In this document: positions 8,392 to 17,549 of the stretch, one piece after another | Position numbering within the stretch: position 1 is the first letter of the stretch | How the letters are laid out: each line of letters begins with the position of its first letter | Assembly (NCBI GenBank): GCA_963701955.1 | Contig: OY969694.1 | Span: 1,674,001-1,738,000, forward strand | Direction of reading: 5' to 3' | DNA length: 64,000 nucleotides | Origin: Bog-473 sp963701955 | GTDB taxonomy: Bacteria; Actinomycetota; Acidimicrobiia; Acidimicrobiales; RAAP-2 | Program-made: the position numbers and the translations under genes | The notes under the pieces: generated by a model | Databases searched by the model: none | The model's input: only the letters and a program-made list of their open reading frames with translations | What the model was told of the DNA's origin: nothing

Positions 8392-9120
8392 TTGACGATC
8401 GCCATCTCCACGCGTCCGCGTCTCGAGTCGCCTGTGAACGTCCCGCTGCCGTGTCCTCCCGAATCCCGGCATCGGCTTCGCCGGGTCCTCATCGTCGCGG
8501 CGTGCGCAATTGGCGCACTCCTGCTGACCGCAGGCTCGTGGATCGGGATCACGATCTATCGCATCGATCACTCGGTCCATCGCGTGGACATCCCGGCCGC
8601 GCTCCTGGCCCGAGGGAAGAACGACCTTCTGGCCATCGTCAGGGGACCCGACCACAGCGAACAGGTCTTCGTCTTCCACGCCGCCGGGGGCCGCACCCAC
8701 GTCCTGCAGGTTCCGAGCGCGCTGTCGATTCCCCTGACCGGCGGCACCACGGTCCGGCTCGAGGACCTCAGTCTCCGCTCGCCATCGGCCATCGTCTCTG
8801 GTCTCGATCGACTCGGAATTCCTGTGGGCCACTACGTGGCCGTGGATCTCCACGCGGTCCCCCCGACGTCCATGCTGGGCCGGCTGGCCACGGGGAAGGT
8901 CTCGGTAGGGTCGCTCGTCTCGGACCCGACGGGGACCTCCACCCTGCTCGAGGACGTGGCGACGCACATGTATCTCGGACCCGGTACCCCCGTCTCGGCC
9001 GTCCTCTCGCTGATGGACGTCCCGACGTCACACCCGGTCTCGGTGCCGACGGATCGGAACCCTCAGGGTGACCTGGTACTGGCCTCCGAGTTCTCGAGAG
9101 TCTTGCGAGGGTTCCTGTAA
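8392..9120 (+). CDS. Membrane-anchored LCP (LytR-CpsA-Psr)-like protein, short form
   Basis: This is a 242-residue protein with a TTG start directly after a strong GAGGGGGG ribosome-binding site. It has a cytoplasmic basic stretch (RHRLRRV) and one membrane helix at about residues 31-55, then an extracellular domain. The pattern of HVLQVPSALSIPL and GLDRLGIPVGHYVAVDL resembles the start of LCP domains, which transfer glycopolymers to peptidoglycan. The arginine-rich catalytic core typical of LCP enzymes is not evident, and the protein is shorter than usual, so activity is doubtful. This is a structural resemblance rather than a firm family assignment. Confidence 0.5.
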   Translation: MTIAISTRPRLESPVNVPLPCPPESRHRLRRVLIVAACAIGALLLTAGSWIGITIYRIDHSVHRVDIPAALLARGKNDLLAIVRGPDHSEQVFVFHAAGGRTHVLQVPSALSIPLTGGTTVRLEDLSLRSPSAIVSGLDRLGIPVGHYVAVDLHAVPPTSMLGRLATGKVSVGSLVSDPTGTSTLLEDVATHMYLGPGTPVSAVLSLMDVPTSHPVSVPTDRNPQGDLVLASEFSRVLRGFL

Positions 9121-9365
9121 TGATGCCCGGCTGGTCGTGGCGCGAGAGGTGGTGGCCCGAACACCGGACGCTCCGACGGGTCCTCGGATCGGACGTCGAG
9201 CCCGATCACGGGAAGCCAGATGGCCTCGAGCGCCCCGGGGCACGCGGCCACGCAAGGAACGAAACGGGTTCTCACGCCTCGCTCGACCAGGTCCTCCTCT
9301 CAGTGGCCGCGGCGCGACCGGTTCATCGGGAGGAAGCGGAGTTGCCCTGAGGGGTGCCGGGCAGA
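9121..9365. other. Intergenic spacer with no recognised gene
   Basis: About 245 GC-rich bases separate two plus-strand genes. Open frames here have no recognisable protein pattern. The only functional signals seen are purine-rich stretches just before the downstream gene (GGGAGG near 9328 and GAGGGG near 9349). Confidence 0.5.
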
Positions 9366-9983
9366 ATGCAGGGGGTGAAAGCCGAGCTCGGACTCGCTGC
9401 GGTGGCATTCGTGGCCACCAACCTCGACAACTGCCTGGTGACGACGGCCATGGTGGCCGCCGCTCCACGCGAGAGAGCCCACCGGGTCGCGGCCGGCCAG
9501 GTTGTGGGTTTCGCTCTGCTGGTGGCGGCCTCCGCCGCCACAGCGGTGCTGCTCTTCGAGATCCCCGACGCCGTGGTCGGCCTGCTCGGCCTGGTCCCGC
9601 TCACCATCGGCACCCATGGGCTGATCGTCCTGTGGCGATCTCGCTGCTCGGGCAAGGAAGCAGCCGGCCTCACGGGGCGGATCGACCGTCGGGCTGTGGG
9701 ACGAAGCCTCACCGCGGCCGTGCTGGTGACCGTCGCGGCGGGCGGTGACAACCTCGCCGTCTACATCCCGTTGTTCCGCTCCGGGGGCGCCGGCGGCGCG
9801 CTGGTGGTCCTCGCCGTGTTCGGCGTCGGCGAGGTGGCGGTGACGTGGCTGGTGCTCACGGGAGGCCGTCACCCTCGCAGTCGGGCGGCCATGGAGCGCT
9901 TGGGCGCCATCGCCGTCCCGGCACTGTTGTGCTGCCTCGGCCTGGTGATCCTCGTGCGGGCCGGAACGCTGTCCTCGCTGTGA
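9366..9983 (+). CDS. CadD-family cadmium-resistance-like permease
   Basis: This 205-residue membrane protein has about six hydrophobic segments. It contains the paired family signatures FVATNLDNCLV near the N-terminus and AAGGDNLAVYIPLF in the middle, which characterise CadD/cadmium resistance transporters. These are thought to export divalent or quaternary cations. The start is the ATG at 9366, about 11 bases after a GAGGGG stretch. A GTG at 9354 in the same frame is also possible. No metal-responsive regulator is adjacent, so the substrate is uncertain. Confidence 0.75.
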   Translation: MQGVKAELGLAAVAFVATNLDNCLVTTAMVAAAPRERAHRVAAGQVVGFALLVAASAATAVLLFEIPDAVVGLLGLVPLTIGTHGLIVLWRSRCSGKEAAGLTGRIDRRAVGRSLTAAVLVTVAAGGDNLAVYIPLFRSGGAGGALVVLAVFGVGEVAVTWLVLTGGRHPRSRAAMERLGAIAVPALLCCLGLVILVRAGTLSSL

Positions 9984-10039
9984 GGGCCACGCCCGGCATG
10001 CCGTCGCTGTGAGGGGCCACGCCCGGCATGCCGTCGCTG
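9981..10039. repeat. 29/30-base tandem duplication overlapping a stop codon
   Basis: The unit TGAGGGCCACGCCCGGCATG... occurs at 9981-10009. It is repeated with one extra G at 10010-10039. The first copy begins with the stop codon of the CadD-like gene. It probably arose by slippage. Confidence 0.8.
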
Positions 10040-10112
10040 GCCCGGGCCGCGTCCCCGTGGTTGACTGCCTCGGCACCCACCAGGGCGCTGAGCGTCGGAG
10101 ACAGGAGCGTTG

Positions 10113-10946
10113 ATGCGGGAGCTCAAGGGCAAGGTCGCGGTCATCACGGGTGGAGCCAGTGGCATCGGGCGTGCGGTGGCGAACAAGGCGGCGGCTGAAG
10201 GGATGAAGGTCGCCCTGGCCGACATTGAGGAGGGACCCCTCCAGGAAGCCGAAGCACATCTGACCGCGGCGGGCGCGGATGTCATCGGGGTCCGCACCGA
10301 CGTCGCGGACGCGGCGTCGGTCGACGCACTGCGCGATCGAGTCCTCGAGCGATTCGGTGCGGTCCATCTCGTGCACAACAACGCCGGCGTGGTGGTGGGC
10401 GGACCGATCTGGGAGGTCGAGGAGGAGGACTGGCGATGGATCCTCGGCGTCAACCTGTGGGGCGTGATCCATGGGATCTCGACCTTCGTACCCCTGCTGG
10501 TGGAGCAGGGCGAGGGCCACGTGGTCAACACATCGTCGATCGCCGGACTGGTCACCATGCCCTTCGCCGGTCCCTACAACGCGTCCAAGCAGGCGGTCGT
10601 CGCCATCTCCGAGACCCTGTTCAACGATCTGAAGATGGCCGGTAGCCCGGTCGGGGTCTCGGTCCTGTGCCCCGGAATGGTCCAGAGCAACATCGCCACG
10701 TCCGATCGCAACCGACCGGCCTGGGCGCCCGGCGCGTCGCTCGAGGACCACCCCGAGCTCCGAGCCGCCGCCGAGGAGATGTTCAAGGCGGGGATTCCGG
10801 CGGCGCAGGTCGCCGATCAGGTGTTCGACGCCGTGCGCGCCAACACCTTCTACGTCCTCACCCACCCCGAATTGGACGCCCAGGTGGCCAGGCGCTTCGA
10901 GGACATCGCCGAGCGGAGATCGCCCAGCGCGGCATCCATCGTCTGA
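10113..10946 (+). CDS. SDR-family oxidoreductase
   Basis: This 277-residue classical short-chain dehydrogenase carries ITGGASGIG (cofactor binding) near residue 12, NNAGVV, the catalytic serine in VVNTSSIAG, and YNASKQAVV with the Tyr and Lys. It also has a family-typical extended C-terminus. D41 after the second beta strand suggests NAD(H) preference. The ATG at 10113 follows AGGAG by five bases, and a TTG at 10110 is in the same frame. It lies alone between the CadD-like gene and a convergent sugar kinase. The substrate is unknown. Confidence 0.88.
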   Translation: MRELKGKVAVITGGASGIGRAVANKAAAEGMKVALADIEEGPLQEAEAHLTAAGADVIGVRTDVADAASVDALRDRVLERFGAVHLVHNNAGVVVGGPIWEVEEEDWRWILGVNLWGVIHGISTFVPLLVEQGEGHVVNTSSIAGLVTMPFAGPYNASKQAVVAISETLFNDLKMAGSPVGVSVLCPGMVQSNIATSDRNRPAWAPGASLEDHPELRAAAEEMFKAGIPAAQVADQVFDAVRANTFYVLTHPELDAQVARRFEDIAERRSPSAASIV

Positions 10947-10968
10947 CCAACGCGGCCCCGGCCCGAGG

Positions 10969-12462
10969 TCAGAGAACCGTGGCCACCGCCACCGCCACCG
11001 ACGTCGCGTCCGGTCGGGTGTCGGTCGCTGCGATCACCGCCTCGGCAGCGTGGTCCACCATCGGCCGCAGCTGTCGGTAGAACTCGACGGCGGCAGGGGC
11101 GGGCTCGATGGCGGGTTGCGGCGGATCGAGCTGGTCGAGCGTCAGGTCCATGCCCAGGGCCTGACTGGCCAGAAGCGCGGCCCCTGCCGAGGCCGGCTCT
11201 CCGGAGTGCTGACGGCGGGCCGGCACTCCCAGCACGGACGTGAGCACATCGACCCACACCGGCAGTCGCGACCCGATGCCGCCGAGCGTCACGCCTTCGG
11301 CGGCGGAACCGCCGAGTCGGCCGACCGTCAGTACCTCCATGACACGCAGCACGTCCCAGGCCACCGACTCCATGACGGCCCGCGCCAGGTCGGCAGCCCC
11401 GTGAGCAGCACCCAGCCCGACGAAGCCGGCTCGGGCATCGTCACGCCACCACGGGGCGCGGGCACCGTCGAGCCAGGGCACCGCCAGCACGCCCCGGGCG
11501 CCCGCGACGCTCTCCCCGGCCAGCTGCGCCATCTCGGTCTGAGTCCGACCGAGCAACCTCCCCAACCAGTCGAGGAAGGAACCCGCAGCAGACAGCCCTC
11601 CCTCGAGCAGCCAGCTCCCGTCGGCCGCCCGCGTCACCACGGCACCCGCCGGCGCGGGAACGGGGCGGTCGTGCACCGGGACGGACACCGTCCCGGTGGT
11701 TCCCCAGCTCACCATGGGATGGTCTTCCGAGGCGCCTGAGCCGAGCACCTCGCATTGGCGGTCGCCCGCTCCGATCACCACCGGCGTGCCGGGCCGAAGT
11801 CCGAGCTCGGCCGCCGGTACCGGCTTGAGATGGCCGACCACGGTGGCCGAGGGCACCACGCTGGGCAGCTTGCCCAGAGCCGGACCAGCCAGCTCGCGAA
11901 CGACGTTGCCGTCGAAGTCGTAGAGCCCGCTGCGGGACGCGAACGTCGTGTCCGTCACGACCTGATCGGTCAACCGGAAGACGACGAGGTCGCGCGGGGA
12001 CAGGATGTAGTCGGCCGCCTCGAGTCGTCCGGGCTCGTGTTCAGCCAGCCAGGCCAACTTGGCCGCGACGGCGCCCGCATCGAGGGGGATCCCCGTGCGG
12101 GCCCGGTTGATGTCGTCCCCGCCCATGCGGTCGGCCAGAGCCCGCGCCGCGGGAGCGGCGCGGTGATCGGACCACATGATCGCCTTGCCGATCGGTTCTC
12201 CGCGAGCGGTCACCGGGACGAAGGTCTGCCGCGCGCCCGAAAAGGCCACCACGTCGACCTCGGCGAAGGCTCCGGGCGCCTGGGCGCGCGCCTCGGCACA
12301 GGCGATGACCAGCGTCGTCCACCAGCGCAACGGGTCCTGCTCTGCCCAGCCCTGCTGCGGATGGGCGGTGGTCACCTCGGTCCGGGCCAGGGTGCTGAGT
12401 CCGTTCTCCCCCCAGAGACCCACTTTGGTGAGGGTGGTCCCGAAGTCGATGGTGAGGATCAC
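10969..12462 (-). CDS. FGGY-family carbohydrate kinase (xylulokinase-like)
   Basis: This 497-residue protein begins MILTIDFGTTLTKVGLW, the phosphate-1 loop of FGGY kinases. FSGARQTFVPV and AIMWSDHRA follow, as in xylulokinases, then IGAGDRQCEVLGSG and GGIGSRLPVWVDVL in the second ATPase lobe. The family phosphorylates pentoses, polyols or related sugars with ATP. The Gly-Ala-Gly-Asp motif holds the expected catalytic aspartate. It precedes no sugar isomerase here, so the substrate is open. It ends 22 bases from the convergent SDR gene. Confidence 0.85.
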   Translation of the reverse strand: MILTIDFGTTLTKVGLWGENGLSTLARTEVTTAHPQQGWAEQDPLRWWTTLVIACAEARAQAPGAFAEVDVVAFSGARQTFVPVTARGEPIGKAIMWSDHRAAPAARALADRMGGDDINRARTGIPLDAGAVAAKLAWLAEHEPGRLEAADYILSPRDLVVFRLTDQVVTDTTFASRSGLYDFDGNVVRELAGPALGKLPSVVPSATVVGHLKPVPAAELGLRPGTPVVIGAGDRQCEVLGSGASEDHPMVSWGTTGTVSVPVHDRPVPAPAGAVVTRAADGSWLLEGGLSAAGSFLDWLGRLLGRTQTEMAQLAGESVAGARGVLAVPWLDGARAPWWRDDARAGFVGLGAAHGAADLARAVMESVAWDVLRVMEVLTVGRLGGSAAEGVTLGGIGSRLPVWVDVLTSVLGVPARRQHSGEPASAGAALLASQALGMDLTLDQLDPPQPAIEPAPAAVEFYRQLRPMVDHAAEAVIAATDTRPDATSVAVAVATVL

Positions 12463-12603
12463 GTGGCGCGCGTCGACGCTGCCGTAGGGCCGTTGACCAC
12501 GACGTCACCCGTCTCGGCTCGCGTGGGCACCTTGACACAGTACTGCCGGCGCATCGGGGCCCTCGAGCATCGGAACAGCCGTTCGGGGGTGCCGAGCGGT
12601 CGT

Positions 12604-13380
12604 TCAGACCGCCGGCGAGAGACCCCCATCGAGGTTGATCGCCGAGCCCGACACATAGGACGCCCGGGCGGAGAGAAGGAAGCAACCGAGGTCGGCGAAC
12701 TCGTCGGGGCGTCCGAAGCGCCCGAGCGGGATGCCCGAGTCCCGGGCGGCACGGTCGTAGAACGAGTCGAGCTCGGTTCCCAAAGACGCAGCGGCCCTCA
12801 CCCACTGCCCGCTCTCGATGTGCCCGATGAGCACGGCATTGACCCGGATCCCCTCGGGAGCGAGCTCCTTGGACAGCGCCTTCATGAGCGCCATCCCGGC
12901 CGCGCGGGTCACCGAGCTGGGTTCGCTGCCCGCGCCGGGGGCCTTGGCCGCCATGGCGAGGGTGAACAGGACGGCACCCTTCGTCGCCCGCAGGTGGGGC
13001 AGGACCAGACGAGTCAGCCGGACGGCCGCCAGCAGCTTGAGCTCGACGTCCGCCTGCCACGTGTCGTCGTCGATCGACTCGATGGTGCCGGCCGACGCCC
13101 GGCCGGCGTTGTGCACGACCCCATCGATCCTCCCCCAGCGCGCCACGGCGGCCTCGACGAAGGCTTCGAGGTCGGTCGTCCGGGAGACGTCGGCCCGCAC
13201 GGCCAGGACGTCGGCACCACGGAGCACCAACTCGTCCTCGGCCACCCGCCGCCGTTCCTCGTCGCGCCCACACACGGCGACTGACGCACCCTCCTCGGCC
13301 AACCGGCCGGCGAGAGCCAGGCCCAGCCCGTCGGTGCCGCCGGTGATGAGGACGACCTTGCCGGAGAGGTCGAGATCCAT
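12604..13380 (-). CDS. SDR-fold protein lacking the catalytic Tyr-Lys pair
   Basis: This 258-residue protein has the SDR cofactor motif ITGGTDGLGLALA, HNAGRAS, and a normal C-terminal SGSAINLDGG segment. In the active-site helix, where SDRs have Y-x-x-x-K, it reads S-S-V-T-R (residues 155-159). The preceding catalytic serine region reads LFTLAMAAK. Tyr, Lys and probably Ser are therefore replaced. It may be a non-redox or cofactor-binding SDR. Its start codon overlaps the stop of the upstream SDR gene by one base (TGATG), which implies coupled translation. Confidence 0.8.
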   Translation of the reverse strand: MDLDLSGKVVLITGGTDGLGLALAGRLAEEGASVAVCGRDEERRRVAEDELVLRGADVLAVRADVSRTTDLEAFVEAAVARWGRIDGVVHNAGRASAGTIESIDDDTWQADVELKLLAAVRLTRLVLPHLRATKGAVLFTLAMAAKAPGAGSEPSSVTRAAGMALMKALSKELAPEGIRVNAVLIGHIESGQWVRAAASLGTELDSFYDRAARDSGIPLGRFGRPDEFADLGCFLLSARASYVSGSAINLDGGLSPAV

Positions 13381-14141
13381 CAGCGCTCCTGCTCGGTCGG
13401 CCTGATCAGGATTTCGTTCACCGCCACCCGTCGAGGCTGGGTCACGGCCAGGCAGATGGCAGCAGCGATGTCCTGCGCCTCCATGATCTCAATGCCTCCG
13501 AAGCTCTGGGCCATCACCTGGAGCACCTCTGGGCGATTGTGCGACGACAGCTCGGTGGAGACGGCTCCCGGTTCGATCAGGGTGACCCGAACGTGCCGGG
13601 TGGTGACCTCCTGACGCAACGACTCGCTGAACGCCCCGACCGCGTGCTTCGTGGCGCTGTAGGCGCCGTTGTTCAATCGGGCGACGCGCCCGGCGACGGA
13701 GCTCACGTTGACCACGTCGGCCACCGAGCGCGGGCCATCGTCGGCAGCCGCGGCGAGCAGATGCGGGAGCGCTGCGTGAGTGCAATACATCAGTCCGAGC
13801 AGGTTGAGGTTGACCATGCGCTGCCACTCCTCGAGGGGGGCGTCGACGATCGGGCCGAGCAGCATCACGCCTGCGTTGTTGACCAGGATGTCGAGACGCC
13901 CCCAATGCGCCACGGTGGCGGAGACCGCGTCCGCTGCCTGGTCGGCATCGGAGATGTCGGCCTGGGTGACCAACGCCCGCTCGACCCCGATGCGCTGTGC
14001 GAGGGCTTCGAGTCGATCACGGCGCCGGGCCACCAGTGACACCCGTGCCCCCTGCGCGGCGAGCGCGACCGCCGTGGCTTCACCGATTCCGCTGCTGGAT
14101 CCGGTCACCAGGGCAACCGCCCCATCCAAGGTGCTCGTCAC
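13380..14141 (-). CDS. SDR-family oxidoreductase
   Basis: This is a classical 253-residue short-chain dehydrogenase with VTGSSSGIGEA, NNAGVM, VVNVSSVAGRV with the catalytic serine, and YSATKHAV with the Tyr-Lys pair. An arginine-rich VARRRDRL segment after strand two suggests NADP(H). It is translationally coupled to the downstream SDR-fold protein, which lacks the catalytic residues. The active and inactive copies may therefore act together. Confidence 0.88.
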   Translation of the reverse strand: MTSTLDGAVALVTGSSSGIGEATAVALAAQGARVSLVARRRDRLEALAQRIGVERALVTQADISDADQAADAVSATVAHWGRLDILVNNAGVMLLGPIVDAPLEEWQRMVNLNLLGLMYCTHAALPHLLAAAADDGPRSVADVVNVSSVAGRVARLNNGAYSATKHAVGAFSESLRQEVTTRHVRVTLIEPGAVSTELSSHNRPEVLQVMAQSFGGIEIMEAQDIAAAICLAVTQPRRVAVNEILIRPTEQER

Positions 14142-14190
14142 GGGAACACTGTGTCACGGAGTGGGCGCCGCCACCTGCTCGCCGGGATGC

Positions 14191-14238
14191 GGCGTCCTCC
14201 CGACTCGGCGTCCTCCCGACTCGGTGCTATCCCGACTC
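14191..14238. repeat. Three tandem 16-base units
   Basis: GGCGTCCTCCCGACTC is present twice exactly (14191-14206 and 14207-14222) and a third time in degenerate form (14223-14238). The third unit overlaps the stop codon of the APC permease gene. Confidence 0.75.
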
Positions 14239-15894
14239 TGTCCGTTCAGGAGTGCCGGCGGGCGATGTCTCCGACCCGTCCGGCCCGTCCCCGTCGAAGG
14301 GCTCGATCCCGAACAGGCCAACGGGCACCCCGATGTCCTCGGGTACCCGGGTCGGCGTGTCGCGATTGAGGACGTCACCGCGGAAGTAGGCGGGTCGAAT
14401 CGCCCTGTACGCGAACAGGAGCACGATCCCGAGGAGGATCGCCCCGACGTCGAGGATGAAGACCCCGCCCAGCGTCCGGTGCGGCGGGAACGGCAGCGTC
14501 CAGTTCGTGTAGCTGTTCTCGGGGTGCCAGTAGTACCAGAACGACCAGCACATGGCGAACCACAAGATGAGTCCGCCGAGCAACGGGATGACGCCGCGTA
14601 TCCAAAGGTTCCGCGTGCTCTCGGTCAGGCTCTTGCGGTAGAACCACACGCACGTGAACCCGGTGAGGCCGTAGTAGAAGGCGATCATGATCCCCAGGGC
14701 CGCCACCGAGTCGCCGATCACACTGCTGCCTGTCGACAGGTAGTTCATGGCGACGTAGAGGGCGATGGAGACGGCGCCCATGGCGACGGTCGACACCGTC
14801 GGGGTAAGGAACCGCTTGTGGATCCGGCCGAAGGCGGACGGGATCGCCTTGTACACCGCCATGGACAGCGACGTCCTGGCGGTCGGGAGGATCGTGGTCT
14901 GCGTGGAGGCGGCGGCCGAGCTGAGCACCATCAACAAGAGGAGCTTGGTCATGACCGAGCCGACCCCCGAGCTCCCGAACACCGAGCCGCCGAGCACTTT
15001 CAGCACGTCACCGGAGTTGGCCGGGTTGGAAAGGCCGATGCCCTTGGTGCCGACGCCGGCATATGACTGCGAGGCCATCACAACGATGCCGTAGGTGGCC
15101 AGCAGGATCAACGTCGAGAGCACGGCGGCCCGCCCCGGTATCCGGTGCGAGTCCTTGGTCTCCTCGTTGACCGAGACCGCGGTGTCCCAGCCCCAGTAGA
15201 TGAACAGCATGAGGGTGAACCCGACCATGAAGCTGTTGAACGCGAAGTGGTGGAACGGGTTGAACCACTCGGCGCTCGGGGTGAGGTGTCCGGGGGGCGC
15301 CGTGCCGTTGCCCACCTTGATGAGGGCGACGACGGAGAGTGCGAGCAGGATGGTGAGCTCGATGCCCAGGAGGACCTTCTGCATGTTGGCCGAGATCTCA
15401 ATGCCGACGTAGCAGATGGCGGTCATCAGGACGATCCACATGACGCCGACCAAGAGCACCCAGCCGCTGGCCGGATTGCCCCCGATGCCATCGGCGCCGA
15501 AGAACAAGAAGACGTACTGCCCGGCGATCTGGGCCAGGCTGGCCATGACGAGGAGGTCGGCCGCAATGATGCCCCACCCGCCGAACCATCCGGTCTTCGG
15601 GCCGAAGGCGCGGGCGCCCCACGTGAAGGTGGTGCCGCAGTCGGGATCTGCGTAGTTCAGCTCCTTGTAGGCGTAGGAGACGAACAGCATCGGGAAGAAG
15701 GCGAGAATGGTGATGATCGGCGCCTGCAACCCGTTGATGGCGATCACCACGAACCCGAGGGTGGCGGCCAGACTGTAGGCCGGGGCTGTCGAGGCCACGC
15801 CGACGACCACCGAGGAGACGAGCCCGAGTGCTCCCCCCTTGAGCCCTTTCGCCCCCGGGTCGTGCTGAGCCAGCGTCTCATCGAGATGGACCAT
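14227..15894 (-). CDS. APC-superfamily amino acid/amine permease
   Basis: This 555-residue integral membrane protein has about 12-13 hydrophobic segments. The N-terminal region shows GALGLVSSVVVGVASTAPAYSLAA, a glycine-rich first helix typical of APC transporters, and WGWDTAVSVNEETKD in the middle matches the conserved segment of the family. It imports amino acids or amines, and the exact substrate is unclear. The ATG at 15894 follows AAAAGGGGG. An in-frame ATG 90 bases upstream lacks a comparable site. The C-terminal 45 residues are hydrophilic and rich in Gly and Asp. Confidence 0.85.
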   Translation of the reverse strand: MVHLDETLAQHDPGAKGLKGGALGLVSSVVVGVASTAPAYSLAATLGFVVIAINGLQAPIITILAFFPMLFVSYAYKELNYADPDCGTTFTWGARAFGPKTGWFGGWGIIAADLLVMASLAQIAGQYVFLFFGADGIGGNPASGWVLLVGVMWIVLMTAICYVGIEISANMQKVLLGIELTILLALSVVALIKVGNGTAPPGHLTPSAEWFNPFHHFAFNSFMVGFTLMLFIYWGWDTAVSVNEETKDSHRIPGRAAVLSTLILLATYGIVVMASQSYAGVGTKGIGLSNPANSGDVLKVLGGSVFGSSGVGSVMTKLLLLMVLSSAAASTQTTILPTARTSLSMAVYKAIPSAFGRIHKRFLTPTVSTVAMGAVSIALYVAMNYLSTGSSVIGDSVAALGIMIAFYYGLTGFTCVWFYRKSLTESTRNLWIRGVIPLLGGLILWFAMCWSFWYYWHPENSYTNWTLPFPPHRTLGGVFILDVGAILLGIVLLFAYRAIRPAYFRGDVLNRDTPTRVPEDIGVPVGLFGIEPFDGDGPDGSETSPAGTPERTESG

Positions 15895-16068
15895 CACAGC
15901 CCCCTTTTCCGAGGATCCCGTTGAGGAACCATAGTCAAGGAGAGGTCCGCTCACCCAGATGTCCTTACCGATCTCGGCTGTCAACCGTGCGATCTGCCAC
16001 CTTTTCTCGGGTGAATCATGCGACCTGTGCCCGAAATCGTCATCCGGCAGGCCGGCAGCGCCGCCCGT

Positions 16069-16650
16069 TCAGCGGGTCCTGCTCGTCGCCCTCCTGAGCA
16101 CCTTGGCGTAGTGCTCGAGCCCTTCGGTCGAGAGGGAGGCCGACGGCCCGCTGGCGATGGAGACCCGCTCGGGCACGATCCCCCACACCGGGACGTCGAG
16201 GTCGGTCCACCACGCGATGGTGGCGTCGAGGTCGTTGGTGCCGAGTCTCGCCGAGCAGATGACGACCCCGGCCCGGACGTCCCTCGGCGTCATGCCCAGC
16301 GTGGCGACCACGCGATTCGGCTCGACGCCCCCGGCCCGGGTGGGGACGACGACGGCGTCGGCCCGGCTCAGGGCCGCCTGGACCACACTTCCCTCCCCGG
16401 GCGGGGTGTCCACCACCACGATTCCCTCCACCCGACTCATCGCCTTGGTGACCGTCCGGACCGAGGGCCCCTCGACAAGCTCGACCCCCTCCATGGGGTC
16501 GGCGTCGTACCACTCGGCCGTCGATCCCTGCGGGTCGGCGTCCACCAGCGTGACCAGTCCAGCGGCTCTGCGCCCTGCCACGGCTGCCAGGTAGACGGCG
16601 GTGGTCGACTTGCCGACCCCGCCCTTGACGTTGCTCACGACGATGTTCAT
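16069..16650 (-). CDS. Orphan ParA/MinD-like ATPase
   Basis: This 193-residue protein begins MNIVVSNVKGGVGKSTTAVY, the deviant Walker A motif of ParA/MinD ATPases including the signature lysine. It also has VDADPQGSTAEW and VVVDTPPGEGS, the Walker A' and B regions. No ParB or parS-like site is adjacent. It is the last gene of a minus-strand operon with an ABC-2 exporter, 46 bases after the second permease. Small orphan ParA proteins position cargo complexes or act in plasmid maintenance. The role here is unknown. Confidence 0.85.
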   Translation of the reverse strand: MNIVVSNVKGGVGKSTTAVYLAAVAGRRAAGLVTLVDADPQGSTAEWYDADPMEGVELVEGPSVRTVTKAMSRVEGIVVVDTPPGEGSVVQAALSRADAVVVPTRAGGVEPNRVVATLGMTPRDVRAGVVICSARLGTNDLDATIAWWTDLDVPVWGIVPERVSIASGPSASLSTEGLEHYAKVLRRATSRTR

Positions 16651-16696
16651 GCCGTCCGGTTCCTGCCTCTCGAAATGGCCGGCCCCACGGTACCGG

Positions 16697-17548
16697 TCAC
16701 GGCAGGAGCAGCACGCCAAGCCGGCGGCGGGTGACGGCCAGGCCCGCTCCGACCATGGCCAACAGGTAGGCAACGTGCACCACGAGCGTCCAGCTGAAGA
16801 TCCCCAGGTCGGCCGCGCGTACGAGCACCACCCCCTGGTACAGGGGGGTGCACCGGATCACGGCCTGCAGCCAACCGGGGTACACGGTGAGGGGGTAGAA
16901 GGTGGCGGAGAACAAGAACAGCGGGATGAAGGCCAGGGAGACCATGTCGAAGTCCTGCCACGATCGCATGTAGGTGGTTCCGGCCATGCCGGCGGACCCG
17001 AAGGCCAGGCTGATGAGGACGGCCGCCGGCCAGCACAGGACGGCCCAGGGCGTGACGACGTACCCCATGAGCGCCATGATCACCAGGAATGCGCCGGAGT
17101 AGAGCGCGCCGCGTATGACGCACCAGGAGACCTCGCCCAGGGCGATGTCGTCGACGCCGAGCGGCGTCGAGAGCATGGCGTCGTAGGTCTTGGAGATCTT
17201 GAGCTTGAAGAAGACGTTGAAGGTGGCGTCGATCATGGCTCCGTTCATGGCCGATGAGGCCAAGAGGCCGGGTGCCACGAAGGCCGCGTACGGCACCGAC
17301 CTCCCGTCCACGTCGATCGGTCCGACCAGCGTGGCCAGGCCGACACCGATGGAGAGCAGGTAGAAGAGCGGCTCGAAGAAGCCCGAGACGACATAGATCC
17401 ACGAACGTCGGTAGACCAGGACGTTGCGCTCCAGGACGCGGGAGGCCCGTCCACCTCCGAGCAGCGCCCAGGGGGTGAGACGCGCCGCGGTGGCGACATG
17501 GTGCGTACCGCCTCGCCCCGACGCGGTGTCCGCTGTGCCGATCGCCAT
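16697..17548 (-). CDS. ABC-2 type transporter permease (second)
   Basis: This 283-residue protein has six predicted membrane helices and the ABC-2 permease features. LERNVLVYRRSWIYVVSGFFEPLFYLLSIGVGL spans the cytoplasmic interface and helix one, and LFLFSATFYPLTVYPGWLQ precedes the last helices, as in NodJ/daunorubicin-type exporters. It starts two bases after the stop of the first permease, so the two probably form a heterodimer with the ATPase. The substrate is unknown. Confidence 0.85.
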   Translation of the reverse strand: MAIGTADTASGRGGTHHVATAARLTPWALLGGGRASRVLERNVLVYRRSWIYVVSGFFEPLFYLLSIGVGLATLVGPIDVDGRSVPYAAFVAPGLLASSAMNGAMIDATFNVFFKLKISKTYDAMLSTPLGVDDIALGEVSWCVIRGALYSGAFLVIMALMGYVVTPWAVLCWPAAVLISLAFGSAGMAGTTYMRSWQDFDMVSLAFIPLFLFSATFYPLTVYPGWLQAVIRCTPLYQGVVLVRAADLGIFSWTLVVHVAYLLAMVGAGLAVTRRRLGVLLLP

Positions 17549-17549
17549 C

